Shown here: in pieces, positions 16,819 to 24,713 of the stretch
Layout: each line of letters begins with the position of its first letter
Position numbering within the stretch: the stretch's first letter is position 1
Assembly (NCBI RefSeq): GCF_017311165.1
Contig: NZ_CP062973.1
Coordinates: 2,273,501-2,337,500 of the forward strand
DNA from: Psychroflexus sp. ALD_RP9
GTDB taxonomy: Bacteria > Bacteroidota > Bacteroidia > Flavobacteriales > Flavobacteriaceae
Direction: 5' to 3'
Length of the DNA: 64,000 nt
The notes under the pieces: model-generated
What the model saw: the letters and a program-made list of their open reading frames with translations, nothing else
Database searches by the model: none
What the model was told of the DNA's origin: nothing
Made by a program: the position numbers and the translations under genes

Positions 16819-16873
16819 ACAGTACATACCACGCTTACCCATAAGAACAGCGTCCCAGGGTGTGTTTTTTTTT
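16819..16873 (+). ncRNA. Candidate small RNA or terminated leader upstream of the Fic gene
   Basis: Six bases after a TAnnTTTG promoter element, a stretch of about 55 bases folds as a nested hairpin: outer CATACC (16825-16830) with GGGTGTG (16858-16864), inner ACGCT with AGCGT (16831-16835/16849-16853). It ends in nine T. That is the layout of a complete small RNA with intrinsic terminator, or of a leader that stops most transcripts before Fic. I could not match it to a known RNA family. Confidence 0.45.
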
Positions 16874-16882
16874 ATATCTTAG

Positions 16883-16955
16883 TTTTGCTAAGGCTATAAA
16901 TGCAGATCATGTTTAGCAAAAAACCACTTACCATAAGGCCACATGATTTTTTAAT
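16883..16955 (+). promoter_or_regulatory. Two interlocked inverted repeats, attenuator-like
   Basis: TTTTGCTAA / TTAGCAAAA (16883-16891 with 16913-16921) and ATCATGT / ACATGAT (16906-16912 with 16941-16947, then TTTTTT) interleave, so the simple hairpins exclude each other unless a pseudoknot forms. CTTAccATAAG at 16927 resembles CTTAcccATAAG at 16834 in the preceding hairpin. The remaining bases to 17092 hold no gene. Confidence 0.4.
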
Positions 16956-17092
16956 TTTAAAAAACCTTTACACAAAAATACTTCATTACATTTTTAAGTA
17001 CTTTTCATATTTCAGTAAAATAATAAGTGTTTTTCACTTGTTGTAATCATTTTTCAGCTACATTTGAAAATAAATGTTTTTCATTTTTAAGC

Positions 17093-18631
17093 ATGAATAC
17101 TAAGCAATATTCATTCAGCATACATAATTTTCACGGAAGACAAGCGCCAGAACCTGGTTTGTTAGTGGGTTATGCTGCTATTATAGAAGCGCATCAGCTT
17201 CAAGTGCCATTACCTCAAAAACTAGCTTTAATAAGTCAAAAAAATCGCCGTTACAGCACTTCAGGATGGCAAGTTTTAACGCCAAGACACACACCCGAAG
17301 ATAATTTATACAAACAATTGGTATTTGCTTTAAAGTATGAAGGAATTAATCTTTTAGTGATTAAAGCCCTATTTACGCATATTGATAAAGATCATATTAC
17401 CAACATGATTACTTCAGAAGCACTGGGTCAGTACAGCAGAAAACTTTGGTTTTTGTATGAATGGTTGTTAAACGAACAGTTAGACATACCAGATTTAAAA
17501 ACAGGTAATTATGTACCCTTACTAGATCAAAAACTACAATATGCCATAACCGGGACAAATTCAGCGCGGCATAGAATTATTAACAACCTGCCAGGCACAA
17601 GAGAATTTTGTCCGTTAATCTATAAAACCGATAAATTAGAAGCTTACATCAACGCTCAATTAGCTAAGCAAAAAAACAAGTATTTAGCCAATTTTCAAAC
17701 GTCTATTCTGCAACGAGCCTCTTCATTTTTGCTTTTAAAAGATTCTAAAGCATCCTTTAGCATAGAGCAAGAAAATCCTGGAACAAACAGAGCCATGCGC
17801 TGGGGAAAAGCCATTGGCCAAGCTGGAAGTAAACCACTAAGCATAGAAGAGTTAGAACGTTTACAGCAAATTATTATAGAAAATGCTCGATTTGTAAAGC
17901 TAGGTTTAAGAAAAGAAGGCGGTTTTGTAGGCGAACATGATCGGCTTACGGGTGAACCTATTCCAGCGCATATTTCTGCTAAAGAAGAAGATTTATTATC
18001 GCTATTAAATGGCTTAGTAAAGGCCAACCAACGCATGCAAGATGAAGGCTTTGATGCAGTACTTGCGGCAGCCGCCATAGCTTTTGGCATGGTATTTATA
18101 CATCCATTTCAAGATGGTAATGGTCGTTTACACCGATACATAATTCATCATATCTTAGCCAAAAAAAGATTTACAAAACAAGGCGTTATTTTTCCAATTT
18201 CGGCTTCAATTCTAGACCATATCGAAGATTACAGAAAGGTGCTAGAAAGTTATTCGCATCCTTTATTAGATGTTATTGAATGGGAAGCAACTTCAGACCA
18301 TAATGTGAAGGTGGTCAATGAAACTATTGATTTTTATCGTTATTTTGATGCCACCAAACAAGCCGAATTTTTGTATGATTGTGTTAGCGATACACTCAAC
18401 CGAATTATTCCAGAAGAAGTGAATTATTTGTTGAAGTATGACGAGTTTAAAGCTTTTATAGATGAAAATTTTGAAATGCCCGATAAACTGCTCGCTACCT
18501 TGGTGCGTTTTTTAGAACAAAATGAAGGCATACTTTCAAAACGAGCATTGAATAAGGAATTTTCTGCATTAACTGAAAATGAAGTAAAAGCAATACAAGA
18601 ACATTATAATAAAATCTTTTTAGACGTATAA
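17093..18631 (+). CDS. Fic family protein (predicted AMPylator or related transferase)
   Basis: This 512-residue protein is read from ATG 17093 (MNTKQYSFSIHNF). An extension from 17027 is unsupported. The canonical Fic motif HPFQDGNGRLHR is at residues 337-348, with all catalytic positions present. A family-specific N-terminal region of about 230 residues precedes it and a helical C-terminal region follows. Fic enzymes transfer AMP or another phosphate-linked group to protein hydroxyls. I do not see the usual inhibitory S/T-x-x-x-E-G/N helix directly before the Fic core; the only match, SALTEN, is near the C-terminus. The stop is directly followed by the hsdR ATG, so Fic and HsdR are coupled. 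Confidence 0.9.
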   Translation: MNTKQYSFSIHNFHGRQAPEPGLLVGYAAIIEAHQLQVPLPQKLALISQKNRRYSTSGWQVLTPRHTPEDNLYKQLVFALKYEGINLLVIKALFTHIDKDHITNMITSEALGQYSRKLWFLYEWLLNEQLDIPDLKTGNYVPLLDQKLQYAITGTNSARHRIINNLPGTREFCPLIYKTDKLEAYINAQLAKQKNKYLANFQTSILQRASSFLLLKDSKASFSIEQENPGTNRAMRWGKAIGQAGSKPLSIEELERLQQIIIENARFVKLGLRKEGGFVGEHDRLTGEPIPAHISAKEEDLLSLLNGLVKANQRMQDEGFDAVLAAAAIAFGMVFIHPFQDGNGRLHRYIIHHILAKKRFTKQGVIFPISASILDHIEDYRKVLESYSHPLLDVIEWEATSDHNVKVVNETIDFYRYFDATKQAEFLYDCVSDTLNRIIPEEVNYLLKYDEFKAFIDENFEMPDKLLATLVRFLEQNEGILSKRALNKEFSALTENEVKAIQEHYNKIFLDV

Positions 18632-21484
18632 ATGACACGACAAAGCGAAGCAGCATTAGAAGAACAACTCCTTAAACAATTACAAGGTTTAGGATATCAA
18701 CGGCTAGTCATTAAAAACGAAGCAGAATTATTAGCTAATCTAAAACAGCAGTTAGAGAAACACAACGGTGTGCAATGGTCATCAACAGAGTTTCAACGGG
18801 TACTCAATATTCTCAATAAAGGTTCGGTCTTCGAGCGGTCTAAGCTGATTCGCCAAAAACAACAAATCGAGCTTGATAATGGAGATATACAGTATTTTGA
18901 CTTTTTAAATACACAAGCTTGGTGTAAAAATCAATTTCAGGTTACCCATCAAATTACCATCAATGGTAAATATGAAAATCGTTATGATGTTACGATACTC
19001 ATCAACGGCTTACCATTAGTTCAGATTGAGTTAAAACGTCGCGGTTGTGAAATGGCTGAAGCGCACCGCCAAATCTTACGTTATAAAAGCCATTCATTTG
19101 GTTCAGGTTCAGGCTTATTTCAATTGGTGCAATTGTTTGTCATTTCTAATGGAGTTAATACCAAGTATTTTGCCAATAATCGATTAAAGGCACTTAATTT
19201 CAAGCAAACTTTTTATTGGGCTAAAGAAGATAATTCAAAAATCACCCAACTTTCAAAGTTTGCAGACTGCTTTTTAGAGCCTTGTCAATTGTCAAAATTT
19301 ATCAGTCAATATATTGTTTTAGCTGAAACCGATCGCATTTTAATGGCATTAAGGCCTTACCAATACTATGCCACAGAAAAATTAATAGATCGGGTTAAAA
19401 AGTCAAACAAAAACGGCTACATCTGGCATACTACAGGTTCAGGAAAAACTTTAACGTCTTTTAAAGCTAGTCAAATTATAAAAGATATTCCTGAAGTCAC
19501 TAAAGTGGTTTTTGTGGTCGATCGTCGAGACCTCGATTATCAAACCACAAAAGAATTTAATAGCTTTTCTGATGGCAGCGTCGATGGGACAGATAATACC
19601 AAAGCTCTGGTTAAACAATTTGGGGATGACACTAAATTGATGGTGACCACTATTCAGAAATTGAATAACGCCATTATGAGCAAACGCTACGAAACTGAGA
19701 TGCAGCCGCTAAAAGATAAGAAGATGGTATTTATTTTTGATGAATGTCATCGCTCGCAATTTGGAGAAACACATAACCGCATTACCAAGTTTTTTAATAA
19801 GGTTCAGTTATTTGGCTTTACAGGTACACCGATTTTTGCCGATAATGCCATTAAAAATCAATTAGGTAAGCGCACCACGACAGAATTATTTGGGGATTGT
19901 TTGCATAAATACGTGATTACCGATGCCATTAGAGACGAAAACGTTCTTAAATTTTCGGTAGAATATGTAGGCCGCTATAAACAAAAAGCAGAAAGCAGTC
20001 TCAATTTTATAGATATTGATGTAGAAGATATCGATACCAAAGAAGTATTAGAATCTGAAGACCGTATTGATAAAATAGCCAATTACATTATTAAATCGCA
20101 TCCTGTAAAAACACATCATAACGTATTTACGGCAATGCTCTGTGTAAGCAGTATAGATGCCTTAAAGATTTATTATGAAGCCTTTAAGCGTAAAAAGGAA
20201 GAAGGCTTACATAACCTAAGTGTTGCTACCATCTTTTCTTATGAAGCTAATCAGGAATTAGATGAAGCCGATGGTGATACCACTTGGCAACAACAAGCTG
20301 CAGAACCAAGGCAGACTTACTATTCTAACAACCGCGAAGCTCTTGATGCTTACTTAGAAGATTATAACCATCAATTTAAAACTAAATTTTCTACCAAATC
20401 CAGCCAAGACTTTTATAATTATTACAATGATGTCGCGAAACGTGTTAAAGACCGAAAAATAGATTTATTAATCGTTGTCAATATGTTTCTCACTGGATTC
20501 GACAGCAAACACCTGAACACCTTATACGTTGATAAAAATTTGAAATACCACGGATTAATTCAGGCATATTCGCGAACCAATCGCATTATAAATAAGCAAA
20601 AATCACATGGTAATATAGTGGTATTTAGAAATCTAAAAGAAGCCACCGACGAAGCCATTGCTTTATTTTCTAATAAAGAAGCCAAAGACACCATTTTAAT
20701 GGAGCCTTATGAAGATTATATTTCAGCTTTTGAAGAAGCTTTTGCAGAGTTAAAAGCCGTTGCTCCAACCGTTGATAGCGTTAATGAATTAGCTTCAGAA
20801 ATCGAAGAAGAGCAGTTTGTTAAACGCTTTAGAGCATTGATGCGTGTGGTGAACGCACTAAGTACTTTTTCAGATTTTAACTTTGCTGACTTAGAAATGG
20901 ATGAGCAGACTTTTGAAGATTACAAAAGTAAATATTTAGACATTTATCAAAAAACCAAAGAACATACTGAACCTGAAAAAGCTTCGATACTTAACGACGT
21001 CGATTTTGAAATTGAGCTCATGCATAAGGATGAAATCAATGTTGCCTATATTTTAAATTTGCTAGCTCAAATTAATGATAGTAGTGATAGTTTAGACCAG
21101 AAGAAAAAGCGCCAACAGATATCAGATATTCTTTCGGGAGATTTAGATTTACGAAGTAAAAAAGAATTGATAGAGAAGTTTATCGATGAGCAACTCATAG
21201 GGCAAAAAGTACATAATGTTCAGGAAGCCTTTGATGCTTATTGGAGTAAAGAACAGCGTAAAGCCTTTAAGCAAATCTGTGAAGATGAACAATTAAAAGA
21301 AGCTCAGGTTGAAAAAATAATTGAAGAAAAACTCTTTGCTGAAGAAGTTCCAGCTCTACGTGAAAAAGTCCGTAAAGCTATGAAAGAGAAGCAATCTATT
21401 TTAGTTCGCAAGAAAAGCATCCCAAGAATTATCGATAAAATTAACGAATTCATCACTACTTTTATAGAAGGTATGGCAGCCTAG
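18632..21484 (+). CDS. hsdR: Type I restriction endonuclease, motor/nuclease subunit
   Basis: This 950-residue protein begins immediately after the Fic stop codon. The N-terminal PD-(D/E)xK nuclease domain shows NRYDVTILINGLPLVQIELKRRG, with the catalytic E-x-K near residues 132-134. The SF2 translocase follows: Walker A HTTGSGKT at about 265-272, DECH box (FDECHRSQ) at about 369-372, FTGTPI (motif III), and QAYSRTNRI (motif VI). A C-terminal helical region docks on the methylase. Length is normal for the family and no damage is seen. With intact HsdM and HsdS the system should be active. Confidence 0.95.
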   Translation: MTRQSEAALEEQLLKQLQGLGYQRLVIKNEAELLANLKQQLEKHNGVQWSSTEFQRVLNILNKGSVFERSKLIRQKQQIELDNGDIQYFDFLNTQAWCKNQFQVTHQITINGKYENRYDVTILINGLPLVQIELKRRGCEMAEAHRQILRYKSHSFGSGSGLFQLVQLFVISNGVNTKYFANNRLKALNFKQTFYWAKEDNSKITQLSKFADCFLEPCQLSKFISQYIVLAETDRILMALRPYQYYATEKLIDRVKKSNKNGYIWHTTGSGKTLTSFKASQIIKDIPEVTKVVFVVDRRDLDYQTTKEFNSFSDGSVDGTDNTKALVKQFGDDTKLMVTTIQKLNNAIMSKRYETEMQPLKDKKMVFIFDECHRSQFGETHNRITKFFNKVQLFGFTGTPIFADNAIKNQLGKRTTTELFGDCLHKYVITDAIRDENVLKFSVEYVGRYKQKAESSLNFIDIDVEDIDTKEVLESEDRIDKIANYIIKSHPVKTHHNVFTAMLCVSSIDALKIYYEAFKRKKEEGLHNLSVATIFSYEANQELDEADGDTTWQQQAAEPRQTYYSNNREALDAYLEDYNHQFKTKFSTKSSQDFYNYYNDVAKRVKDRKIDLLIVVNMFLTGFDSKHLNTLYVDKNLKYHGLIQAYSRTNRIINKQKSHGNIVVFRNLKEATDEAIALFSNKEAKDTILMEPYEDYISAFEEAFAELKAVAPTVDSVNELASEIEEEQFVKRFRALMRVVNALSTFSDFNFADLEMDEQTFEDYKSKYLDIYQKTKEHTEPEKASILNDVDFEIELMHKDEINVAYILNLLAQINDSSDSLDQKKKRQQISDILSGDLDLRSKKELIEKFIDEQLIGQKVHNVQEAFDAYWSKEQRKAFKQICEDEQLKEAQVEKIIEEKLFAEEVPALREKVRKAMKEKQSILVRKKSIPRIIDKINEFITTFIEGMAA

Positions 21485-21495
21485 AAAACAAGTTT

Positions 21496-21638
21496 ATGAA
21501 AACAGTTTTACTGATCAATAAACATGTAGAAAATGTTCTCGAAGACCAACCAAGTCGAGAAGAAGTATTTTTAATGATGATTACGATATTGCAGATTACT
21601 ATATCAACATAGTAAAAGAAGAACTTGATTTTATTTAA
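21496..21638 (+). pseudogene. Small remnant ORF after hsdR, frameshifted
   Basis: ATG 21496 gives a 38-codon frame (MKTVLLINKHVENVLEDQPSREEVF...). Near a T-run around 21570 a second frame continues more naturally (NDDYDIADYYINIVKEELDFI) to a stop at 21638. Read together they look like a protein of about 47 residues broken by one frameshift. The family is unknown. Confidence 0.35.
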
Positions 21639-21672
21639 TATGATTAAATAGGATTATTAACTAAAAAATAAA

Positions 21673-21694
21673 GGCGACACATTTGGCGACACAT
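21673..21694 (+). repeat. Tandem GGCGACACAT repeats next to tRNA-Arg
   Basis: The decamer GGCGACACAT occurs at 21673-21682 and 21685-21694, 12 bases apart, and reads G-D-T-F-G-D-T-Y-stop in one frame. It lies between the island genes and the tRNA, where integrase arm sites or the tail of a lost integrase gene would be expected. Confidence 0.5.
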
Positions 21695-21712
21695 ATTAAA
21701 GTATTAAAACAC

Positions 21713-21739
21713 AAAACCCATTGATTATCAATGGGTTTT
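21713..21739. terminator. Bidirectional terminator between the restriction island and tRNA-Arg
   Basis: A 12-bp perfect stem AAAACCCATTGA / TCAATGGGTTTT with a 3-base loop. A/T flanks allow termination of hsdR-side transcripts from the left and of the tRNA transcript from the right. Confidence 0.8.
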
Positions 21740-21751
21740 AAATTATACAAG

Positions 21752-21825
21752 TGACCGCGGCAGGATTCAAACCTGCAACCCTCAGAGCCGAAATCTGATA
21801 TTCTATTCAGTTGAACTACGCGGCC
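21752..21825 (-). tRNA. tRNA-Arg (anticodon UCG)
   Basis: On the minus strand 74 bases fold as a tRNA. The acceptor stem is GGCCGCG / CGCGGTC (one G-T pair) with discriminator A. The D-stem is GTTC / GAAT, the anticodon stem TCAGA / TCTGA with loop TTTCGGC (anticodon TCG), and the T-stem GCAGG / CCTGC with loop TTTGAAT. CCA is not encoded. The D-loop has GA where GG is usual. The 3' end faces the restriction island, the usual orientation for tRNA-targeted integration. Confidence 0.93.
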
Positions 21826-21891
21826 AATATTGTGGTGACAAATATAATGAGTTATTCTGTTTTACAAGCTAGTTTGCAATCTATTATTATT

Positions 21892-22800
21892 TTAAACTTC
21901 TAGAGATGTTCCAGAATTCTGCCAATTTTCGACATCATTTAAATAAAAATCGATACGACCCATATTTATTCCTGCCCAACCGACTTGATTTACAATTACG
22001 TTTTTTCCTTTGGCATTTTTAATTTGTGTAGGTTGGTCTAAAAAGGTGTGTGTATGTCCACCAATAATTAAATCAATATCCTGCGTTTGTTTGGCTAGTT
22101 TTAAATCATCAATTTTTTTACTCTTATAGCTATATCCTAGGTGAGATAAACAAATAATGAGGTCACAATGTTCATTTCGTTTTAAAATTTTAACTTGATC
22201 TTTGGCAACTTCAACTGGATCTAAATATTTAGTCTCCTTATATAAATCTTTTGATACCAGTCCTTTGAGTTCTATACCCAATCCAAATACACCGATGTTG
22301 ATACCATCAATTTCGTAAACTTGATAGGGTTTTGTTAGTCCATTTAAACTGGTGTTACTTAAGTCGTAGTTAGCATTAAGTAAGTCAAATTGTGCATACT
22401 CTAGTTGAGCAGCAATGTTATCTATACCGTTGTCAAATTCATGATTTCCAATAGTAGAGGCATGATAACCTAGCTTAGACATGATTTTATACTCTAATTC
22501 ACCTCCATAAAAGTTAAAATAAGGTGTGCCTTGAAATGCATCACCAGCATCAAGTATTAAAGTGTTTGGATTTTCTTTTTTAACATGATTAATATAATTA
22601 AACCGCCGTTTTGCACCACCTAAATTTGGATATTTAGAATGGTTTTTAGGAAACGGGTCTATATGGCTGTGAACATCATTGGTGTGTAATATAGTGATAT
22701 GTTTTTGGTGCTGAGGTTTTGTAAAACTACTTAAACCTATACCAGAAACGCCAATGGCAGCTGCTGTTGTGGTTGTTTTTATAAAGTGTCTTCGTTTCAT
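21892..22800 (-). CDS. Metallophosphoesterase half of a split 5'-nucleotidase
   Basis: This 302-residue exported protein has a long N-terminal signal with an RRHF start (MKRRHFIKTTTTAAAIGVSG), Tat-like. The calcineurin-like metallophosphatase domain shows metal ligands in HTNDVHSH, DAGDAFQG, GNHEFDNG, LSHLGY and GGHTHTF. This is the N-terminal catalytic domain of UshA-type 5'-nucleotidases. The substrate-binding domain is the separate gene just upstream, whose stop overlaps this start by 4 bases. Acts in the periplasm on nucleotides or a similar phosphate ester. Confidence 0.9.
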   Translation of the reverse strand: MKRRHFIKTTTTAAAIGVSGIGLSSFTKPQHQKHITILHTNDVHSHIDPFPKNHSKYPNLGGAKRRFNYINHVKKENPNTLILDAGDAFQGTPYFNFYGGELEYKIMSKLGYHASTIGNHEFDNGIDNIAAQLEYAQFDLLNANYDLSNTSLNGLTKPYQVYEIDGINIGVFGLGIELKGLVSKDLYKETKYLDPVEVAKDQVKILKRNEHCDLIICLSHLGYSYKSKKIDDLKLAKQTQDIDLIIGGHTHTFLDQPTQIKNAKGKNVIVNQVGWAGINMGRIDFYLNDVENWQNSGTSLEV

Positions 22801-23552
22801 GGTTTTGGATAGAGTTGCGTAAAACGTGAATCTACTTTTGAGCTTAAAGTGTCTTGTTGCTCAAAATAATCAATCAATAAACTTCTTAATTTGTAGTTTA
22901 AATTATAGGTAGTGTCTGCTTTGGTGAAAAACGACATATGATCGCCACCTTTTACCAAATAGTCTGAAGTAGCAACATAATAAAATGCTTGATCAAGTGG
23001 TTTACCATTAACTTCAACTGATTGTATTTGCCCATTAGCTTTTAAATTAAGTTTCAGTCCAGCAATCGGGTGAGCTCGTTTAGCTTCAACTAAGTAATTG
23101 ATAAGTTGCTTAAAACGGACTGAATCTAATTTTGCCACAACAATTTCATTTTCAAATGGCATAATATTATAAGCCGTTCTTGTGGTGACTTCTCCTTTAT
23201 TAATGCCACCTCTAATTCCACCGTAATTGAGTAAAACAGCATCTATTTTTAGATTTTCACGCTGATTAAAAATTGGTTTAGCTAATTCAAGCACTGCATC
23301 AGCCATTAAATTTCCGATGCTTGTGTTTAAATTTGCTTCACTTTTAAACATCGCTTTTGGCGAGTAAGCGAGGACTTTGTTCATTTCGTTATTGATCTTT
23401 TCACGGTAAGGTTTTACAAACTCCTCGATTTCATTAGGCTTATCGAAAGTTGAATCAATTTCTACTTGCTTGGTGTCAATTTTACCGACATTGTAGGTCT
23501 TTGTTTGACAAGAAAGTAGAATACAGCACAAGGCTAATAAATAAATTCTCAT
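22797..23552 (-). CDS. 5'-nucleotidase C-terminal (substrate-binding) domain lipoprotein
   Basis: This 251-residue lipoprotein (MRIYLLALCCILLSCQTK, lipidated Cys near residue 15) contains the 5'-nucleotidase C-terminal fold: IGNLMADAVLE, NYGGIRGGINKGEVTTRTAYNIMPFEN (nucleobase-binding region) and TSDYLVKGGDHMSFF. In single-chain enzymes this part follows the phosphatase domain. Here it is a separate gene placed first, overlapping the phosphatase gene by 4 bases, so the two products very probably assemble into one enzyme. Confidence 0.9.
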   Translation of the reverse strand: MRIYLLALCCILLSCQTKTYNVGKIDTKQVEIDSTFDKPNEIEEFVKPYREKINNEMNKVLAYSPKAMFKSEANLNTSIGNLMADAVLELAKPIFNQRENLKIDAVLLNYGGIRGGINKGEVTTRTAYNIMPFENEIVVAKLDSVRFKQLINYLVEAKRAHPIAGLKLNLKANGQIQSVEVNGKPLDQAFYYVATSDYLVKGGDHMSFFTKADTTYNLNYKLRSLLIDYFEQQDTLSSKVDSRFTQLYPKP

Positions 23553-23614
23553 TTAATTTTATTTTGATTTTACAATTATAACTATTTTTACAACAGATTT
23601 AATCTTTTAAATAA

Positions 23615-24040
23615 ATGTTTATGTGGTCAAAACGGAATTTCTTCTTATTAAGTTTAGTGTGTATTTTAGGATTTTCATCTTGTAGTACAAAAGTAGAATT
23701 TCCTGTGTCTGAGGTAGTACCTTCGGCTGAAGCTACTGCAAAAATTTCTAAAGATGATAATGATAATTTTCTAGTTGAGGTTGATATAAACAATTTAACA
23801 AAGCCAGAACGTTTAAGCCCTAAACGAAAATTTTATGTGTTATGGGCCGAAACTGCTCAAGGAAGTGTAAACTTAGGTCAAATAAAAGTAAAGGAATCTA
23901 CATTTAGTTCGAGTTTATATGCAGAAATTAAGGCTTCTTTAGCACTCAAACCTACGCGTTTAGTAATTTCAGCTGAAGACCAGCTAAACCGAAATTCACC
24001 TAGTACGTTTACAATTCTAGAGACTAATATTAGGTATTAA
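23615..24040 (+). CDS. Hypothetical lipoprotein
   Basis: This 141-residue protein has a lipoprotein signal (FFLLSLVCILGFSSC-S, Cys near residue 23). The mature domain of about 115 residues has alternating hydrophobic strands (NFLVEVDINNLTKPERL, KFYVLWAETAQGSVNLGQIKV, TRLVISAED), which suggests a small beta-sandwich. It is divergent from the 5'-nucleotidase pair and convergent with the MarC gene, whose stop is 2 bases away. The function is unknown. A second ATG two codons in is an equally possible start. Confidence 0.65.
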   Translation: MFMWSKRNFFLLSLVCILGFSSCSTKVEFPVSEVVPSAEATAKISKDDNDNFLVEVDINNLTKPERLSPKRKFYVLWAETAQGSVNLGQIKVKESTFSSSLYAEIKASLALKPTRLVISAEDQLNRNSPSTFTILETNIRY

Positions 24041-24041
24041 G

Positions 24042-24701
24042 TTAAGACTGATTTAATATATCTGTAATAATTGGTTTTAAGCCGCTGAAGAAAAATTCAA
24101 CAGCAATGACCATCACAATTAACCCCATTAGTCTCATTAACACGTTATTTCCAGTTTCACCTAATGCTTTTATAATTCGTGAGGAACTAAATAAAATTAA
24201 GTAGGTGAGTGCAACTACCAATATAATACTTAAAATGAGCACTAATTTAAATTCAATTGTTTTAGCATCTTCCATTAAAACAATGGAATTGGTAATTGCA
24301 CCTGGACCGCAGATCATTGGAATAGCTAGCGGTGTAATTGAAATATCATTTACATAGGTGTTGATCTTACTACTATTAACTTTTACAGTACTTAGCCGAG
24401 CTTGAAGCATATCCATTCCCATTAAAAAGAAAATAACGCCACCAACAATTCTAAAACTATTAACCGAAATTCCAAAAAAATTAAATAATAATTGGCCTGA
24501 AAATGCAAATGCAATAATGGTAAATAATGACACTAATGAGGCCTTTTGAGCAGTTTTAGTTCTATGATAACGATCTAAATCTTTTGTCATCGTCATAAAG
24601 ATAGGCATAGTCCCTAGTGGATTAATTAAAGTAAAAATGAAGTAAAACTTAAAATACCAAACGTAAGATACTCTGTCATAACTATGTGAATTTTTAATCA
24701 C
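24042..24701 (-). CDS. MarC family (UPF0056) inner-membrane protein
   Basis: This 219-residue protein has six hydrophobic segments. MarC hallmarks are visible: FTLINPLGTMPIFMTMT in helix 1, FRIVGGVIFFLMGMDML, and TPLAIPMICGPGAITN in the middle. The family is widespread and of uncertain transport role; despite the name it is not a multiple-antibiotic-resistance pump. It lies 12 bases downstream of the PLP enzyme gene on the same strand and may be co-transcribed with it. Confidence 0.85.
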   Translation of the reverse strand: MIKNSHSYDRVSYVWYFKFYFIFTLINPLGTMPIFMTMTKDLDRYHRTKTAQKASLVSLFTIIAFAFSGQLLFNFFGISVNSFRIVGGVIFFLMGMDMLQARLSTVKVNSSKINTYVNDISITPLAIPMICGPGAITNSIVLMEDAKTIEFKLVLILSIILVVALTYLILFSSSRIIKALGETGNNVLMRLMGLIVMVIAVEFFFSGLKPIITDILNQS

Positions 24702-24713
24702 TTAAATGTCTAT

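Noticed and set aside
17695..18090. 131-codon reverse ORF inside the Fic gene
   Set aside because: Antisense shadow of a clearly coding region; Ser/Pro-rich low-complexity translation.
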